From Pycnococcus provasolii (taxonomy: Eukaryota; Chlorophyta; Pseudoscourfieldiophyceae; Pseudoscourfieldiales; Pycnococcaceae), in assembly GCA_938743325.2 (NCBI GenBank), contig OW568894.1:1-64000 (forward strand): a stretch of DNA of 64,000 bases. Reading direction: 5' to 3'. Of the stretch, positions 1 through 10,554 are shown one piece after another. Positions within the stretch are counted from its first letter, which is position 1; every line of letters starts with the position of its first letter. The notes under the pieces were generated by a model. The model worked only from the letters and a program-made list of their open reading frames with translations. It made no database searches and was not told the origin of the DNA. Made by a program: the position numbers and the translations under genes.

Positions 1-188
1 CTAACCCTAACCCTAACCCTAACCCTAACCCTAACCCTAACCCTAACCCTAACCCTAACCCTAACCCTAACCCTAACCCTAACCCTAACCCTAACCCTAA
101 CCCTAACCCTAACCCTAACCCTAACCCTAACCCTAACCCTAACCCTAACCCTAACCCTAACCCTAACCCTAACCCTAACCCTAACCCT
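1..188. repeat. Terminal telomere array, (CCCTAA)n
   Basis: About 31 uninterrupted copies of CCCTAA begin at base 1. The C-rich strand reads 5'->3' on +, as expected at a left chromosome end, so the telomerase product is TTAGGG. The array ends at the palindromic junction beginning at 182. The true telomere may be longer than the assembled part. Confidence 0.98.
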
Positions 189-277
189 AGATCTAGGGTT
201 ATAACTAGGGTTATAACTAGGGTTATAACTAGGGTTATAACTAGGGTTATAACTAGGGTTAGGGTTTACCCTAACCC
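182..277. repeat. Telomere-proximal palindrome, 12-bp repeats and hairpin
   Basis: A 20-bp perfect palindrome centred on AGATCT (182-201) joins the telomere to repeats in the opposite orientation. About five copies of the 12-mer CTAGGGTTATAA follow (193-252). The block closes with GGGTTAGGG (256-264), TTTA, then CCCTAACCC (269-277), a perfect 9-bp inverted repeat. The sequence appears derived from inverted telomere repeats. Confidence 0.85.
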
Positions 278-287
278 GGGGGGGGAC

Positions 288-318
288 GAAAAGTTCATAC
301 GTATGAGTCCACGGGGAC
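288..318 (+). repeat. Solo copy of the element terminal repeat
   Basis: A 29-bp stretch here, with the palindrome TCATACGTATGA at 295-306, is repeated exactly at about 1911-1939. An inverted, slightly diverged copy lies at about 7475-7501. The other two bound the 5.6 kb candidate element. This one stands alone beside the telomere and may be a relic end. Confidence 0.7.
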
Positions 319-421
319 ATCCCCAACCCAGATTGTTAAGGCAGACTTCTCCCCTTGACTTCTCCCCCTTTGACCCCTTACACCCGGCCGCTTTCTTTGG
401 AGCTTGCACGAGTTGTTTACC

Positions 422-943
422 ATGGGGAAAAGAGGAAGGGATGACCACGACAGTGGCACCGAATTTGTTGGTGTCGACGAACCGTTGTCGTCGCCGGTAA
501 CCGCCGCCGCCGAAGGTGCCGCCCCCGCCGCCGCCGAAGGTGCCGCCTCCACCGCCACCGCCATCACCGCTGCCCACCTGCCAACGCCGCCACCACCGCC
601 GCCACCGCCGGATGAACTGACCCCTTGGGACTTCCCGGATACAATCCTTCCGTTCATACCCGACAATGATGCTGCCTCCCCCGAAGATGCGGATGCGGCC
701 GCCGCCGCCGCCACTGCCGCCCCCGAAGATGTTTCTCTTTACTCAGAGCTGGTTGTGCACGCTCTTCAGATGAGGAGGGAGGAAGCGGCGCGAGAGGAGG
801 AGGAGGACGAGCGCATAGCGCGCGAGCTTGCTGAGCAGTTTGAGAGGGAGGATGAGGAACGTCAGAGGCAGGAGGAGGAGGACGAACGCCTTGCGCGCGA
901 ATTAGCAGGAGGAGGACGTAATGTCAGGAGGAGGACGGGATAG
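422..943 (+). CDS. Hypothetical Ala/Pro-rich protein with charged repeat tail
   Basis: This is a 173-aa ORF starting at the ATG in ACCATGG, a good eukaryotic context. The reading frame is open upstream to a non-ATG codon at 404, which I did not use. The middle is Ala/Pro-rich low complexity coded by GCC/CCG triplets. The C-terminal third is strongly charged and contains two similar blocks of the form EEDER-A-RELA separated by about 20 residues. These resemble ubiquitin-interacting-motif-like helices only superficially. No family is recognised. The gene lies 230 bp from the telomere array, in a region also containing a solo element end, so it may be telomere-associated and multicopy. Confidence 0.4.
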   Translation: MGKRGRDDHDSGTEFVGVDEPLSSPVTAAAEGAAPAAAEGAASTATAITAAHLPTPPPPPPPPDELTPWDFPDTILPFIPDNDAASPEDADAAAAAATAAPEDVSLYSELVVHALQMRREEAAREEEEDERIARELAEQFEREDEERQRQEEEDERLARELAGGGRNVRRRTG

Positions 944-1029
944 CACCGAGGGGGTGGCCCGCAGGGGTGGGTGGCCAACGAAAGGAACGGAAAGGAAAGG
1001 AAAGGAATGTTACTCTGAAACATGTTTAC

Positions 1030-1485
1030 TCAAAGTCTAGCACTCACCATTGAAACAAGAAGAGCATGCGACTGGGAAGCTGGTTGAACATGAACGACGA
1101 GACCACGGTTTCCATATTCGCGACACCACTCCCTGCCTGTCATACCTTCAGACCACCAACTCCGTTCGATTTCACATTCTTGGGTCATGTGGGTTCCTTC
1201 GCTATCATAGTGAACCCATGAAGCATGTTGTGCCAAGCGCCTCACCACGTCTACGCTGTTCTGTGGGTTCTCTCCTCCCCCTCCTTCCATGTGCACTGTA
1301 ACTCCCTCGCGCGCCTGCTCTTCAGTCATGGACATGTTTTGAAACTGAGGCACGTTAGTGAAATCAACCTGAGTTGTCGTTGGCTGTACGTAAATATCAG
1401 CACCAACCACATGGTTCAGCCATGAAACACGGACATGTAGTCGAAAGAGACCGTCTCGCTCCGGCGGCATGTATACTTCAGTCAT
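1030..1485 (-). CDS. Hypothetical protein
   Basis: This is a 151-aa ORF with a mixed, globular-looking composition, several Trp residues and no low complexity except one Gly run. The start is the first in-frame ATG; the frame extends slightly upstream through a TTG. No domain is recognised. It faces the 422-943 ORF tail to tail. Its composition is closer to that of the 1982-7153 gene than to core genes, so it may be part of the repeated subtelomere. It could also be spurious. Confidence 0.35.
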   Translation of the reverse strand: MTEVYMPPERDGLFRLHVRVSWLNHVVGADIYVQPTTTQVDFTNVPQFQNMSMTEEQAREGVTVHMEGGGGENPQNSVDVVRRLAQHASWVHYDSEGTHMTQECEIERSWWSEGMTGREWCREYGNRGLVVHVQPASQSHALLVSMVSARL

Positions 1486-1914
1486 GACGCCGGCCGCCTC
1501 CAAAACAGTAAAAAAAGACCCCCCCCTTGCACACCGGCCGCGAGCTTCCCAGAGCTTGCAAGAGCTTGCAAGAGCTTGTTCGGGCGCATTGGGGGTTTGA
1601 GATTGGGGGTTCCAAGGTTAGGGTTTTCAGATTAGGGTAAGGGTTAAAGATAGGGTTACTGATTGGGGGTTTGATTGGAGGTTTGGGATTAGGGGTTTGG
1701 GATGTTAGGATTTTCGTATTAGGGTTAGGGTTACATGTAGGGTTATAGATTGGGGGTTTGAGATTAGGGGTTTGAGATTAGGGGTTCGAGATTGGGGGTT
1801 CGAGATTGGGGGTTCGAGATTGGGGGTTCGAGATTGGGGGTTTGAGCAAGGGAGACTATTTCACGAAAAAGGGGATACCATTTCTTCCAGTTTTACGAGC
1901 AAATCGCACAAAAG
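1486..1914. repeat. Degenerate telomere-like G-rich repeats, gene-free
   Basis: After three copies of AGAGCTTGCA-like sequence (1550-1580) comes about 230 bp of degraded TTAGGG-like sequence. Within 1750-1846 it becomes a tandem of GAGATTGGGGGTTC (14 bp). The G-rich strand is on +, opposite in orientation to the terminal telomere. No coding potential is seen. Confidence 0.7.
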
Positions 1915-1981
1915 TTCATACGTATGAGTCCACGGGGAGAGATTAATATTTTCAATTTTTTTTACTCGTGCGTCGTATTCC

Positions 1982-4206
1982 TCAACGGTTTTTTCTTTGT
2001 TTGCTTGTTTCCTTCTTTGACACAGTCGCTTTCCCCCATTTTCCTTTCATCTCGTGCCAACCAGGCAAAGCGAGCGATGATCGCTTGAGCACGGTCACTT
2101 TTCCACAAAAGTTGCTGATTGCGACGGCCCAAGCCGACCAGATGTGAACAAGTGCAACCACGTTTTGCGCCTCGTTCAGATTTTGATTCTCGGATGGTAT
2201 CGCGTATGGCTCAAAAATGCATTTGAGCATTCGACGGTTAAGACAAGAGCGTTCATCATTTAACTGTTCCTCAAAGTCATCCACAGGAAGACTTTTAAAC
2301 CACTGCAACGGAACCGGCCATACACAACTTGTTGAGTCGGCACCACTTAACCATGCATCAAAATGAGAGTCGTTTTCATCAGAGGCATAGCCGGACTCGC
2401 GGTTGAGACCTGCTGGGTCGGAAAGTTCAGGTATCTTCCAGTCCACGTGAGCAATTTTTCGCCGATCAGGTTTTCTATAAGCATTATCCGTTGTGCGAAG
2501 AATGGGTAGAGCTGAAGGTGCATGTTTGCTCAGTGCAATTGCACAAGCTAGAGCACCAAGTACACGTCGCCGCAACTTTGGATCTCTCTCAAAATGTTCG
2601 GACAACGGAACGTCCACCTGAACGTTGAAAAGGGCTTTCAGAATGCTCGTGCTCGCACAGTCGTTGAACATGTTGTGCAGCATGATGGCTGCCACGTGGG
2701 TAATATCTACAACTTGTGAGCCATATGCGCTTTCCATACGCTGAGAGTGATTGCCGCCATGTTTTTGGAGCAGAAATGGTGCATATGAGCTTTTCTTGAG
2801 TGCCTCCGCAGTTTCAATTCCATTCTCTGCAATTGACAAACGACGAAGTATGCGTTCACCTCCTAAAATCGGAGAAAACACTGCCGTTTTTGCAGTGAAA
2901 GGCGGATATGACACGTTCAAAGCCGGTACACCTTTCGCTGTGTCAGCAGCATGTCCGTTGTACACGTCCATCGCATGAAAGAAGAACACGGCTTGCAAGC
3001 CTTGGTACGCAAACGTCGAGCTCGGCATCATGCGTTGATATTGACGGCACAAGCGCCCTAAAGTGATGCTTCCGTCTTTCTCACCGGTGTAGGACCACAT
3101 TCGGTTCTTTGCCAAATTCAAAATCTTTGCAGAAAATGCTTCGAAACGAACCTCCAGAAGACACGTGTCACCGCCGTTTTCCGCTGAACTCAGCTGTGAT
3201 GCAGCCTCGCAATGTCGCATTGAGGTGAGGAGTTCCGGCACGCAAGGTGTAACCGCCATTGCACGACATTGGCGAATGTCGTAGCCAGGTTGATGGACAT
3301 GATTGAGCGGAATATTAACACCACAGACAGCACCCCACAATCTGCGGAAGTTGTCCCCTTCCGAACCACGCACAGCCGTTTCGATTGAGGTCCTGAGTCT
3401 ATAGCCTGGAATATGTGGGCGACTCCTCGCATCACCATGGCCGACCTGTTCGACTAGCCCTGGATGGCTAAACCACCCGGCTAAAGCAAAGATGTCGCCA
3501 ACGCTCTCCATTTTTGCGTCGTGCAGCTCCGTGATGGGTATTATCGGCGTGTTGTAGCACTCATCGGCCAATTCCCTTGCCCTGTTCAGCAGAGTTGTCA
3601 GAATATTCAAAAGTGCGTCCGCTGGCTCAGCTACCCACGTGCTCCATGTGGCATAGTTCTTTGGTGCGAGGTTTTTCTGTGCGATTTGGAGAGACGACCG
3701 CACGACCGTGTTTAAAACATCCTCAGCATTGTTTGGCGAATAGACAATTCGCCGCACCTCGACACGGGCGATGGCTCTCGCCTTCGCGTCACGAGCAGCA
3801 TTCAGTGTCGCCAACTTTGGTTGCAAGACTGCTTGTACGAACGACGCGAACAGTTCGCGGCTTTTCTTCACATTTCGCGCTGCGAAAGCCGCACGAATTG
3901 CTTTCACGTCTTCCACGTCGTACAACGTCTTCCCAAGAACGTGTTCCAAGTCTGAATAGCACGCGAACTTTGTGCTCACGTCCGTTCCGAACGCTTCCGT
4001 CGTTGCAAGATGAGGCCGGAGTGTCAGTGACTTTGCGAGATCTTCGAAAAAGGTTGGAAAATCTTCTCCCTCACCAGAGAATCTTGCTAAGTCTTCCATT
4101 TGATCGCAAGCGAAAGCTACCGTGCAACTGGACCCAGTACCTTTAAGACTTGCTGAGTCTGAGTCTGAGTCTGAGTCTGAGCCTGAGTCTGAGTCTGAGT
4201 CTGAGT

Positions 4207-4247
<41 letters not shown>

Positions 4248-4248
4248 T

Positions 4249-4281
<33 letters not shown>

Positions 4282-7153
4282 TGTCGGAGTCGGAGTCGGA
4301 GTCGGAGTCGGAGTCGGAGTCGGAGTCAGACGAGGATGGCGCAAGCGAAGCTTCCCTATCTTCAGCTTGAGTTACGTCACTGCAGTTGACATATACGCCA
4401 TCTAACATCAGCTTGAACAGAGAAGAGAACACAGAACGAGCTTCGCTTGTACAGTCACGGACGTGCTTCCACGCGTCAAGAGACGGGCGGATGCGAACCT
4501 TGGGATCTTGAGCAGCACACGTAGCACCTACGTCTATCAAAAGTGTAGTGCCGTGTGCGTGCGACCCGTGCAGCTGATGCAAATGACGAAGTCGTGGAAG
4601 CAACAGTTTGGCGTCGTTCTTTGGTAGGCGCCGTCCTGCCGCACAATCGTACGTGTACACAACACGCCCTTCTTGTAGAGCGGTAACGAAAGCCGTATGC
4701 GAGTACCACCCTGTCCATTCTGGGCCATACCTGTCTCCCGCGCAAAGTGCTTCCGCAACCTCATTCAGCCAATTCATGTCTCCCAGCAGGTCATCAGCTT
4801 GTACTAATTCTTCAACAGTGATCGGTTGGTAGTGCTTTGCGAACCGAAAGCTGCGTGTCGACGCATAGAAGTCAAAACACTTAATCTCCTCAAAGGTTTG
4901 CAGCTTTCGGTTTGCTTCAGGCACTACCGGCCGGAGCGAGCCAACACCTAGAATGTCGGTTTGGCGAACTTTCGGCGGCGCATCAGTGCAGATTCTATCG
5001 GTGCTATCAGCCAGGTTACCCTCGAGTGGACGTAACAACACGGCATGCCCACCCTGTAAAGCGGACGCTACAACACGCAAACCATAAAGCAGAGCTTGTT
5101 CTGCGTCTTCCAACTGTTGGATTGTGCTGGACTGCTTACGGTAAGTCATTTCGATCGCGCTCTTCCCGACGTACTTCCGACGTACTTCTTCGTTTTTTTC
5201 GTCGGACGTGTCCGTGCGCACGACTGTCATGTACACGGGCGTACCGTTGACAAGCTCGCCTATGCACTTCGTAGGCCCGGTCATCGCCCAGTATTCGTCG
5301 TGCGATACCCTTGCAGACACAGAACCTGTCATTATATGCTGTTGGAACGTCGGCGAACCTAGCCATTCCCCGTCGCCCTGAACTTCGCCCGAGTTGGGGC
5401 GTTGCAGCGGTCGCTTGCACACAAAGTCTGTGCGTGAAAAAACATTTTTTTTTGTTTCAGGATGCAGAGAACTCGGAAGCGCAGATAGGTATGGACTTGC
5501 GACGCAAATGCGGTCCACGTCGAACCGTTGTGTAGGGTGCAGCTCACCTTTCCACGTAACCATCATGTCAGTAGCTTTGACGCAATCGACGTCGTCAGTA
5601 TCAGGATCAGGATCAACGATCTGAATTCTCGATCGTAAGCCCAACCTACGGATGGGTTCTTCGGCTGCTGGTGCTGCTACTGGCTGGATTTCTGGTCCCT
5701 TGCCTTTGTCGTTGCGAGGTGTGATACAACGTGGAGGAGTTGCACGTATAGATGCCATTTGTCTCGTCTGTCGTTTTGGCCCGCTTGTCGAAGCAACATC
5801 AGGTTCTCCACCCTGCGGTCGTGCAAGATGCTCAAGCCACTTCTCATGCGCGAGTTGGCAAGTCTTGTCGCTCGACGCTTTTGCCTTTCCGTCCTGCGCT
5901 GCAGTCCATGTCTCGACAGTTTCCAAGCTCGCTTCCAACGTCTCGTCAAAGTAGTCCACCCACCAATGCCAGTCCTCCATACTTATTATGACTGGCTCGT
6001 TCCTCTTCGGTCGCTTGATGAGTTCAAGACCAAGTACTGCGTTGTACGCCGCGCAGCGCACGAGGTACGGGCGGTCGAGCACCTCGTTGGTGTTGGTGGT
6101 GGAAGCGGTGTTGGCAGGCGGCTTACGACGGCCAGACTTTTTTCGTGTAGAGGGTGGTGGGCTTGCAGCGCCGCCGGTGCTATTCTTGGGTGGTATAATA
6201 GTTTTCCACCCATCATGTTTCGCTCTGCTCGTTTGATTTAAACGCTCTGCACGCTGCGGCCACAAGTAGGTGAAGGGTATGTGTTCTAGTGTGATCTTTC
6301 TGATTTTTTTCTGCGGCGAGCCTTGTCCTTCATGCCTTGTCGCGATATACTTCGCGACAGAGAGCACCAGCTTGAGCTTCAGGCTGCTAGCAGCCGGAAG
6401 ATCCGCAGGAAATCCCGAGATGTCCTTCAAGAAAGCAGTCAAACGCTGATTGAGCCCACTCACACCCAGCCTGTGCGACCAGTTTATCGACTCCAAATTC
6501 AAACGGGCACTCATAATACGTTCCTGTAGCAAGCGGGTCTCAGTCTCACTTGTCGCCGGCGGGCGTACTACGCTGTCCATTTCGTTGATGTATTTGGCTA
6601 TAAGACGTGCCATTTCGCAGGTTTTCTCGTCGTTCGCGGAGCCCACACCAACGACCCAACCACTCTGGTACAATTCCTCGCCAGGAAACATTTCATTCAA
6701 GCACTGAAGACACAGCAGACGAGTGTTTCCGTTGATGAGCAGGTACGAGCCGTCCTCGTTCAACAACCCGTGCGCTTGTGCGCTTGGCATCCACCCGTTC
6801 TCCTTCAGAAAAAGCAGTATGCCCATGAGCGCTTTGTCTTCACTGCTCTCCTCCTGCTCTAAGTACTCATTGCGTAAGGCCTCCCAGCCCAACTCTAACG
6901 ATTTCACTCTCACAAGAAAGTTTTGAACTGTTTCTCTTTCGCGTACCTGGAAGTCCTCACTGTAACAAAGCATTTCGAGTGGAACTTGTTTGGGAGGCCC
7001 CTGATGCTTCAAAAACGCTTGAGCATCGTTCGCCTTCTGTTCGTCTTCCTCTTTCTTATTTAAGCAGTCCTCCTCCCCTGTCGTCCCTCCATCTTGTCCT
7101 TGTGCGAAGTCCGGTCCTGCTGCTCGTTTACGGGTGGGCTCGGTGCTGACCAT
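1982..7153 (-). CDS. Unrecognised 1,723-aa element-encoded protein, ParB-like N-terminus
   Basis: The frame is open for 1,723 codons from the first in-frame ATG at 7153; the frame extends to a TTG at 7174. Residues about 60-205 have the layout of a ParB/sulfiredoxin-fold domain. They include a helix with ENGW, then [19 protein letters not shown] (NGNTR at about 141-145), a strand, and a helix ending in an Asn-rich turn. This match is by eye only. A Pro/Lys/Arg-rich segment around 320-350 could bind DNA. Residues about 942-1000 are a Ser-Asp/Ser-Gly dipeptide run coded by a hexanucleotide microsatellite. The C-terminal 700 residues look globular but match nothing I know, and no catalytic triad is assignable. 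The gene fills the 5.6 kb element and is presumably its mobility or maintenance protein. Its GC content appears lower than that of the core genes. Confidence 0.75.
4155..4327. repeat. Hexanucleotide microsatellite inside the CDS
   Basis: About 29 tandem hexamers of GAGTCT, GAGCCT and finally GAGTCG lie in frame with the 1982-7153 gene. They encode SD/SG dipeptides. The array is a likely site of length variation without frame loss. Confidence 0.9.
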
Positions 7154-7501
7154 GTTGTGCGTGTCTAGGGCCAAGCAGGCTCAAGGCAGAATGGGACGCT
7201 TAAGGTGGCGGCCGCCTCCTTGAATGGACCCTTGAATGAAGAATGGAAGTTCACCACACACAACCGTGGGGCCGCCTTGCAACGGGAAACCTACAGCCCC
7301 CGGGGCCGCCTTTCCTGACCACATCACGTGACCCTTGGGAACCCGGAATAATTTCTCTTCCCCACACACACACACCCCCCCCGCTTCCTACCATAGGTCG
7401 GGAACAATGCTGCAGGGGGAGGTATCCCCAACGTTTTGGCCTTCGACCTAGATCCTTACCTTAAACTTTTTAACGCTCCCCATGGAGTCATACGTATGAA
7501 T

Positions 7502-8428
7502 ACCCGGGCCACTGAAGGAAGCCTCGACCAAGCGTCCGCTTTCCGGAGCCCCTAGGCCCGTTGTGCAAGACAGACCTTGGTGGACGGTTTTTTTATAGTG
7601 GGAGGCGCCCCTTTGCAATTAAATAAATCATTTTTGTTTAAGGGAAGGCTCTCGACTTACCTGGGACTTTTTTTTCTCGACCAAAAAGGTCGAGAGGCTC
7701 AAATGGAAGCCTCCCTTGAACGGTGTTTTTTGGTCGAGCTGTTTTTTTGTCGGAGCCACTGGTCCAGGATTTCCTAGTTTCAAGTTTCCGGCCCAAACAA
7801 AACGGCACATAACTCACCCCCTTCCTAGCCCGAGATTCCACATTTCCACCACCTTGCACCTGCGCCACATTTGGTTGTGCCTTTAGACCCCATCCTGGGC
7901 ATGTCCGCTCCACCACCGCCGCCGCCGCCACCACCACCGCCGCCGCCGCCACCAAAACTGCCGTGCTCACCACAAACAAGTATTCGCAAACGTGAACAAG
8001 GCGCAGCTAAAAAACGGAAACAGAGAGCACTCAAGAAGGATGCAGCAACAAGAACAGATGACTTGGCTGTGGTGGTTCTCGACGATGGACTACACATATA
8101 CGAGTTATGACATATGTACCACCACCTTTACCACCATCCCACCAACACAGCAGCAGCAGAGCACCACCACCACCACCACCACCATCCCACCACCACCACC
8201 AGTATGTAACATAAACAAGAACATCTTGTCCCAAACGAGGGAGAGCGGGTCGACTTCAAGGTTGTTTAGGACAAGACGATGTTGTCGATGTTACAAGTAG
8301 TTCTTACAAGGCACACCCACACCCCACCAGCCCACCAGCCCACCAGCACAACCGCCAAACACCTCAGACTGCGCCACTACGCGCGCTTCCACCGCCGCCG
8401 CTACCCGCCATGGCAGACGAAATGGGGA
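7502..8428. other. Gene-free subtelomeric spacer with repeat relics
   Basis: No convincing gene is present. A hairpin CTCGACC-AAAAA-GGTCGAG lies at 7676-7694. A CCG/CCA microsatellite lies at 7911-7955. From about 8112 to 8240 the sequence is a diverged copy of 10190-10310 and 11964-12084 (ACC-rich run, then AACAAGAACATCTTGTCCCA). From about 8320 to 8430 it is homologous to 12195-12295, with 27 exactly matching bases at 8404-8430 and 12269-12295. Confidence 0.6.
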
Positions 8429-8882
8429 GCCGACGTTTAGCTTAAACTCACGTCTGGGTGGTCGGAACACGACACGAAGCAAACCCCGAATCGACTATTT
8501 TCGGGGTTAGGGTTAGGGTGAGGGTTAGGGTTAGGGTGAAGGTTAGGGTTAGGGTTAGGGTGAATGTTAGGGTTAGGGTTAGGATTAGGGTGAGGGTTAG
8601 GGTTAGGATTAGGGTGAGGGTTAGGGTGAGGGTTAGGGTGAGGGTTAGGGTGAGGGTGAGGGTTAGGGTTAGGGTTAGGGTTAGGATTAGGGTGAGGGTG
8701 AGGGTGAGGGTTAGGGTGAGGGTTAGGGTTAGGATTAGGATTAGGGTGAGGGTTAGGGTTAGGGTTAGGATTAGGGTGAGCCTCACCCTAACCCTAACCC
8801 TAACCCCGAAAATAGTCGATTCGGGGTTTGCTTCGTGTCGTGTTCCCGACCACCCAGACGTGAGTTTAAGCTAAACGTCGGC
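8429..8882. repeat. Long inverted repeat enclosing a variant telomere array
   Basis: The left arm (8429-about 8508) and right arm (about 8804-8882) are reverse complements over about 80 bp. The only difference seen is one base missing in the left arm. Each arm runs from CCGACGTTTAG through GGGTGGTCGG and CCCCGAATCGACTATTTTCG into telomere-like repeats. The enclosed array could form a large cruciform. Only the right arm recurs at the second duplicated unit (10580-10656). Confidence 0.9.
8504..8780 (+). repeat. Variant interstitial telomere array (TTAGGG/TGAGGG/TTAGGA)
   Basis: About 275 bp consists of mixed hexamers GGGTTA, GGGTGA and GGATTA, with the G-rich strand on +. It is inverted relative to the terminal telomere. 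At 8781-8806 it flips into CCCTAA repeats, making a head-to-head junction. All long ORFs across it are repeat translations. Confidence 0.95.
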
Positions 8883-10352
8883 GTGCACGACGTGCCGAAG
8901 ACCTCGCGCACGCGCTGCGACAACGCGCACACCACCACCTTGCCGTCCAAAAAAGTTTGTGTGAAATTCCAAAATATTTATAGTCCAAGTAAAAGTTTAC
9001 ACAAGCTGGGAGCGTGCTTACTTTTTCAGACGCGAAATATGTACCAAAAAAAAAAGAGTTCATATCTGTTCAAGTTTGACATGGAATCATCTTAAGCATA
9101 ATTAGGACGTGTCGTATACAAAAAATATCATGGCAAAACCTTCTGGAACGGCTCGGTTACCCACATTTCAAGTAACCCTACCCTGTAACCCTAACCCTAA
9201 TCCGTAACCCTAGCGTAACCCTAGCGTAACCTTCTAGCGTAACCCTCAAGGGAGAGTGGGGTACATGCATCCCTCTCAACCTGGCCCCAAGCAAGTTCTG
9301 CATGGACTTGAGTTGAGCTGCTGGCGAGCGGAGTCCCCAACCTGACGAACCAGTACGAAGATACGACCAAGAGTACGTAGTGTCTCTTTTGCCCGAAAGC
9401 AACCTGATGCCTGAGCTGCAAGTCAATGCAGAACTTGCTCCATCCAACACATGGGGTCAGGGGGGATGCGGTGACCCACTCAAATCACAGCTTTAAGAAA
9501 GAGACCCCCCAGGGAGTAGCCTCCCCATGAGCTTTTGTTAACTCCCCTTGCTCCTACCTATTCAACACCAATGCCCGGACCCCCCCCCCCCCCCCTTCCC
9601 CCCCCCGGCAGCCCGGTCTCACCCTTGACCCTCCCTCTAGTCAACGGTTAATTCCTTGGACTATGGAACTCGGGCAGTGCAGATCTCTGTTTGTTCCTCC
9701 CCTCCCCCCCGGGCAGAACAGCGTTCCTCCCCTCCCCCCCCCGGGCAGTTCTCTGTTCCTCACCTTTTCAGCTCGCATTCTCACCTCTTCATCATCGCCG
9801 TCTGTCTGTGGCGCCTGCACAGCGAGACTTACTTAGGTTCCGAAGTAGTGGCAGTTGCTAGCAGTTACTGCAAGTAGTCCAGCTTGCGCGACGATGGCGA
9901 CAACGACGACCATGACAACGCAGTCGACAGCGACGGCGACAAGGGGTGCTGGCGACGGCGACATGGGGTGCTGGCGATGGCGACATGGGGTGCGACGCCG
10001 ACACCGACGCCGACGGCTCACATGAGCTGACCGGCTGGCTCTTAGGCCGGCAGGCTGTCTGTTTGGGTGTTGGTGGTCTTTATGTAACAACATCTTGTAA
10101 CATGTGTGTAAAAACTTCACCTCTCTCTCTTCTTAAGGTGCCTTAAGATTGTCCCTCTCCCTTAAAGGTCACCCACATCACAGTCAGCGGCCACCACCAG
10201 CACACCACCAGCACACCACTACCAACAGTAGCAGCAGCACCAACAGCACCACCATCCCACCACCACCAGCAGCTTGTAACATCAACAAGAACATCTTGTC
10301 CCAAACAACCTTAGGTCAACCCACCCTCTACTTAAAGGTCACCTTCCCCCTC
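8777..10352. repeat. Subtelomeric repeat unit, copy A
   Basis: About 1,576 bp is repeated at 10551-12126 with a fixed offset of 1,774 bp. Everything compared is identical, including the homopolymers C16-TT-C9 near 9580. The unit holds part of the inverted-repeat arm, short CCCTAA-like tracts (about 9174-9210), poly-C tracts and a CAC/CAG-rich end (10190-10280). The ORFs inside (65-95 codons) lack homology or good composition, so I call no gene. TACACAAAAATATC-like AT-rich patches near 9110-9130 stand out from the GC-rich surroundings. Confidence 0.95.
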
Positions 10353-10554
10353 TTAGGGTTAGGATTAGGGTGAGGGTTAGGGTGAATGTTAGGGTTAGGG
10401 TTAGGATTAGGATTAGGGTGAGGGTTAGGGTTAGGGTGAGTGTTAGGGTGAAGGTTAGGGTGAGGGTTAGGGTTAGGATTAGGATTAGGGTGAGGGTTAG
10501 GGTTAGGGTTAGGATTAGGGTTAGGGTTAGGGTGAGGGTTAGGGTTAGGGTGAG
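10353..10554 (+). repeat. Variant interstitial telomere array between the two units
   Basis: About 200 bp of GGGTTA, GGGTGA and GGATTA variants joins copy A to copy B. It is related to, but not the same length or order as, the 8504-8780 array. It also flips to CCCTAA at 10557-10580. Confidence 0.95.

Larger units (their letters stand above)
1915..7501. mobile_element. Candidate DNA transposon with terminal inverted repeats
   Basis: The left end reads TTCATACGTATGAGTCCA on + and continues CGGGGAG. The right end, read on the minus strand from about 7501, gives TTCATACGTATGACTCCA and continues TGGGGAG. The inverted repeats are about 30 bp with two substitutions in the first 25. Between them lies one large minus-strand ORF (1982-7153), about 70 bp inside the left end and 350 bp inside the right end. 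No target-site duplication is obvious. The element looks whole. No known transposon superfamily is recognised, so the assignment rests on structure alone. A chance pairing of dispersed subtelomeric repeats is the alternative. Confidence 0.5.

Noticed and set aside
4117-4389. Dipeptide-repeat ORFs on both strands at the hexanucleotide tract
   Set aside because: Alternate frames of the microsatellite inside the large element gene.
8448-8874. Long RV/TL-repeat ORFs across telomere-like arrays (also 10339-10648 and 12473-12901)
   Set aside because: Pure translations of hexamer repeats; no start context or non-repeat content.
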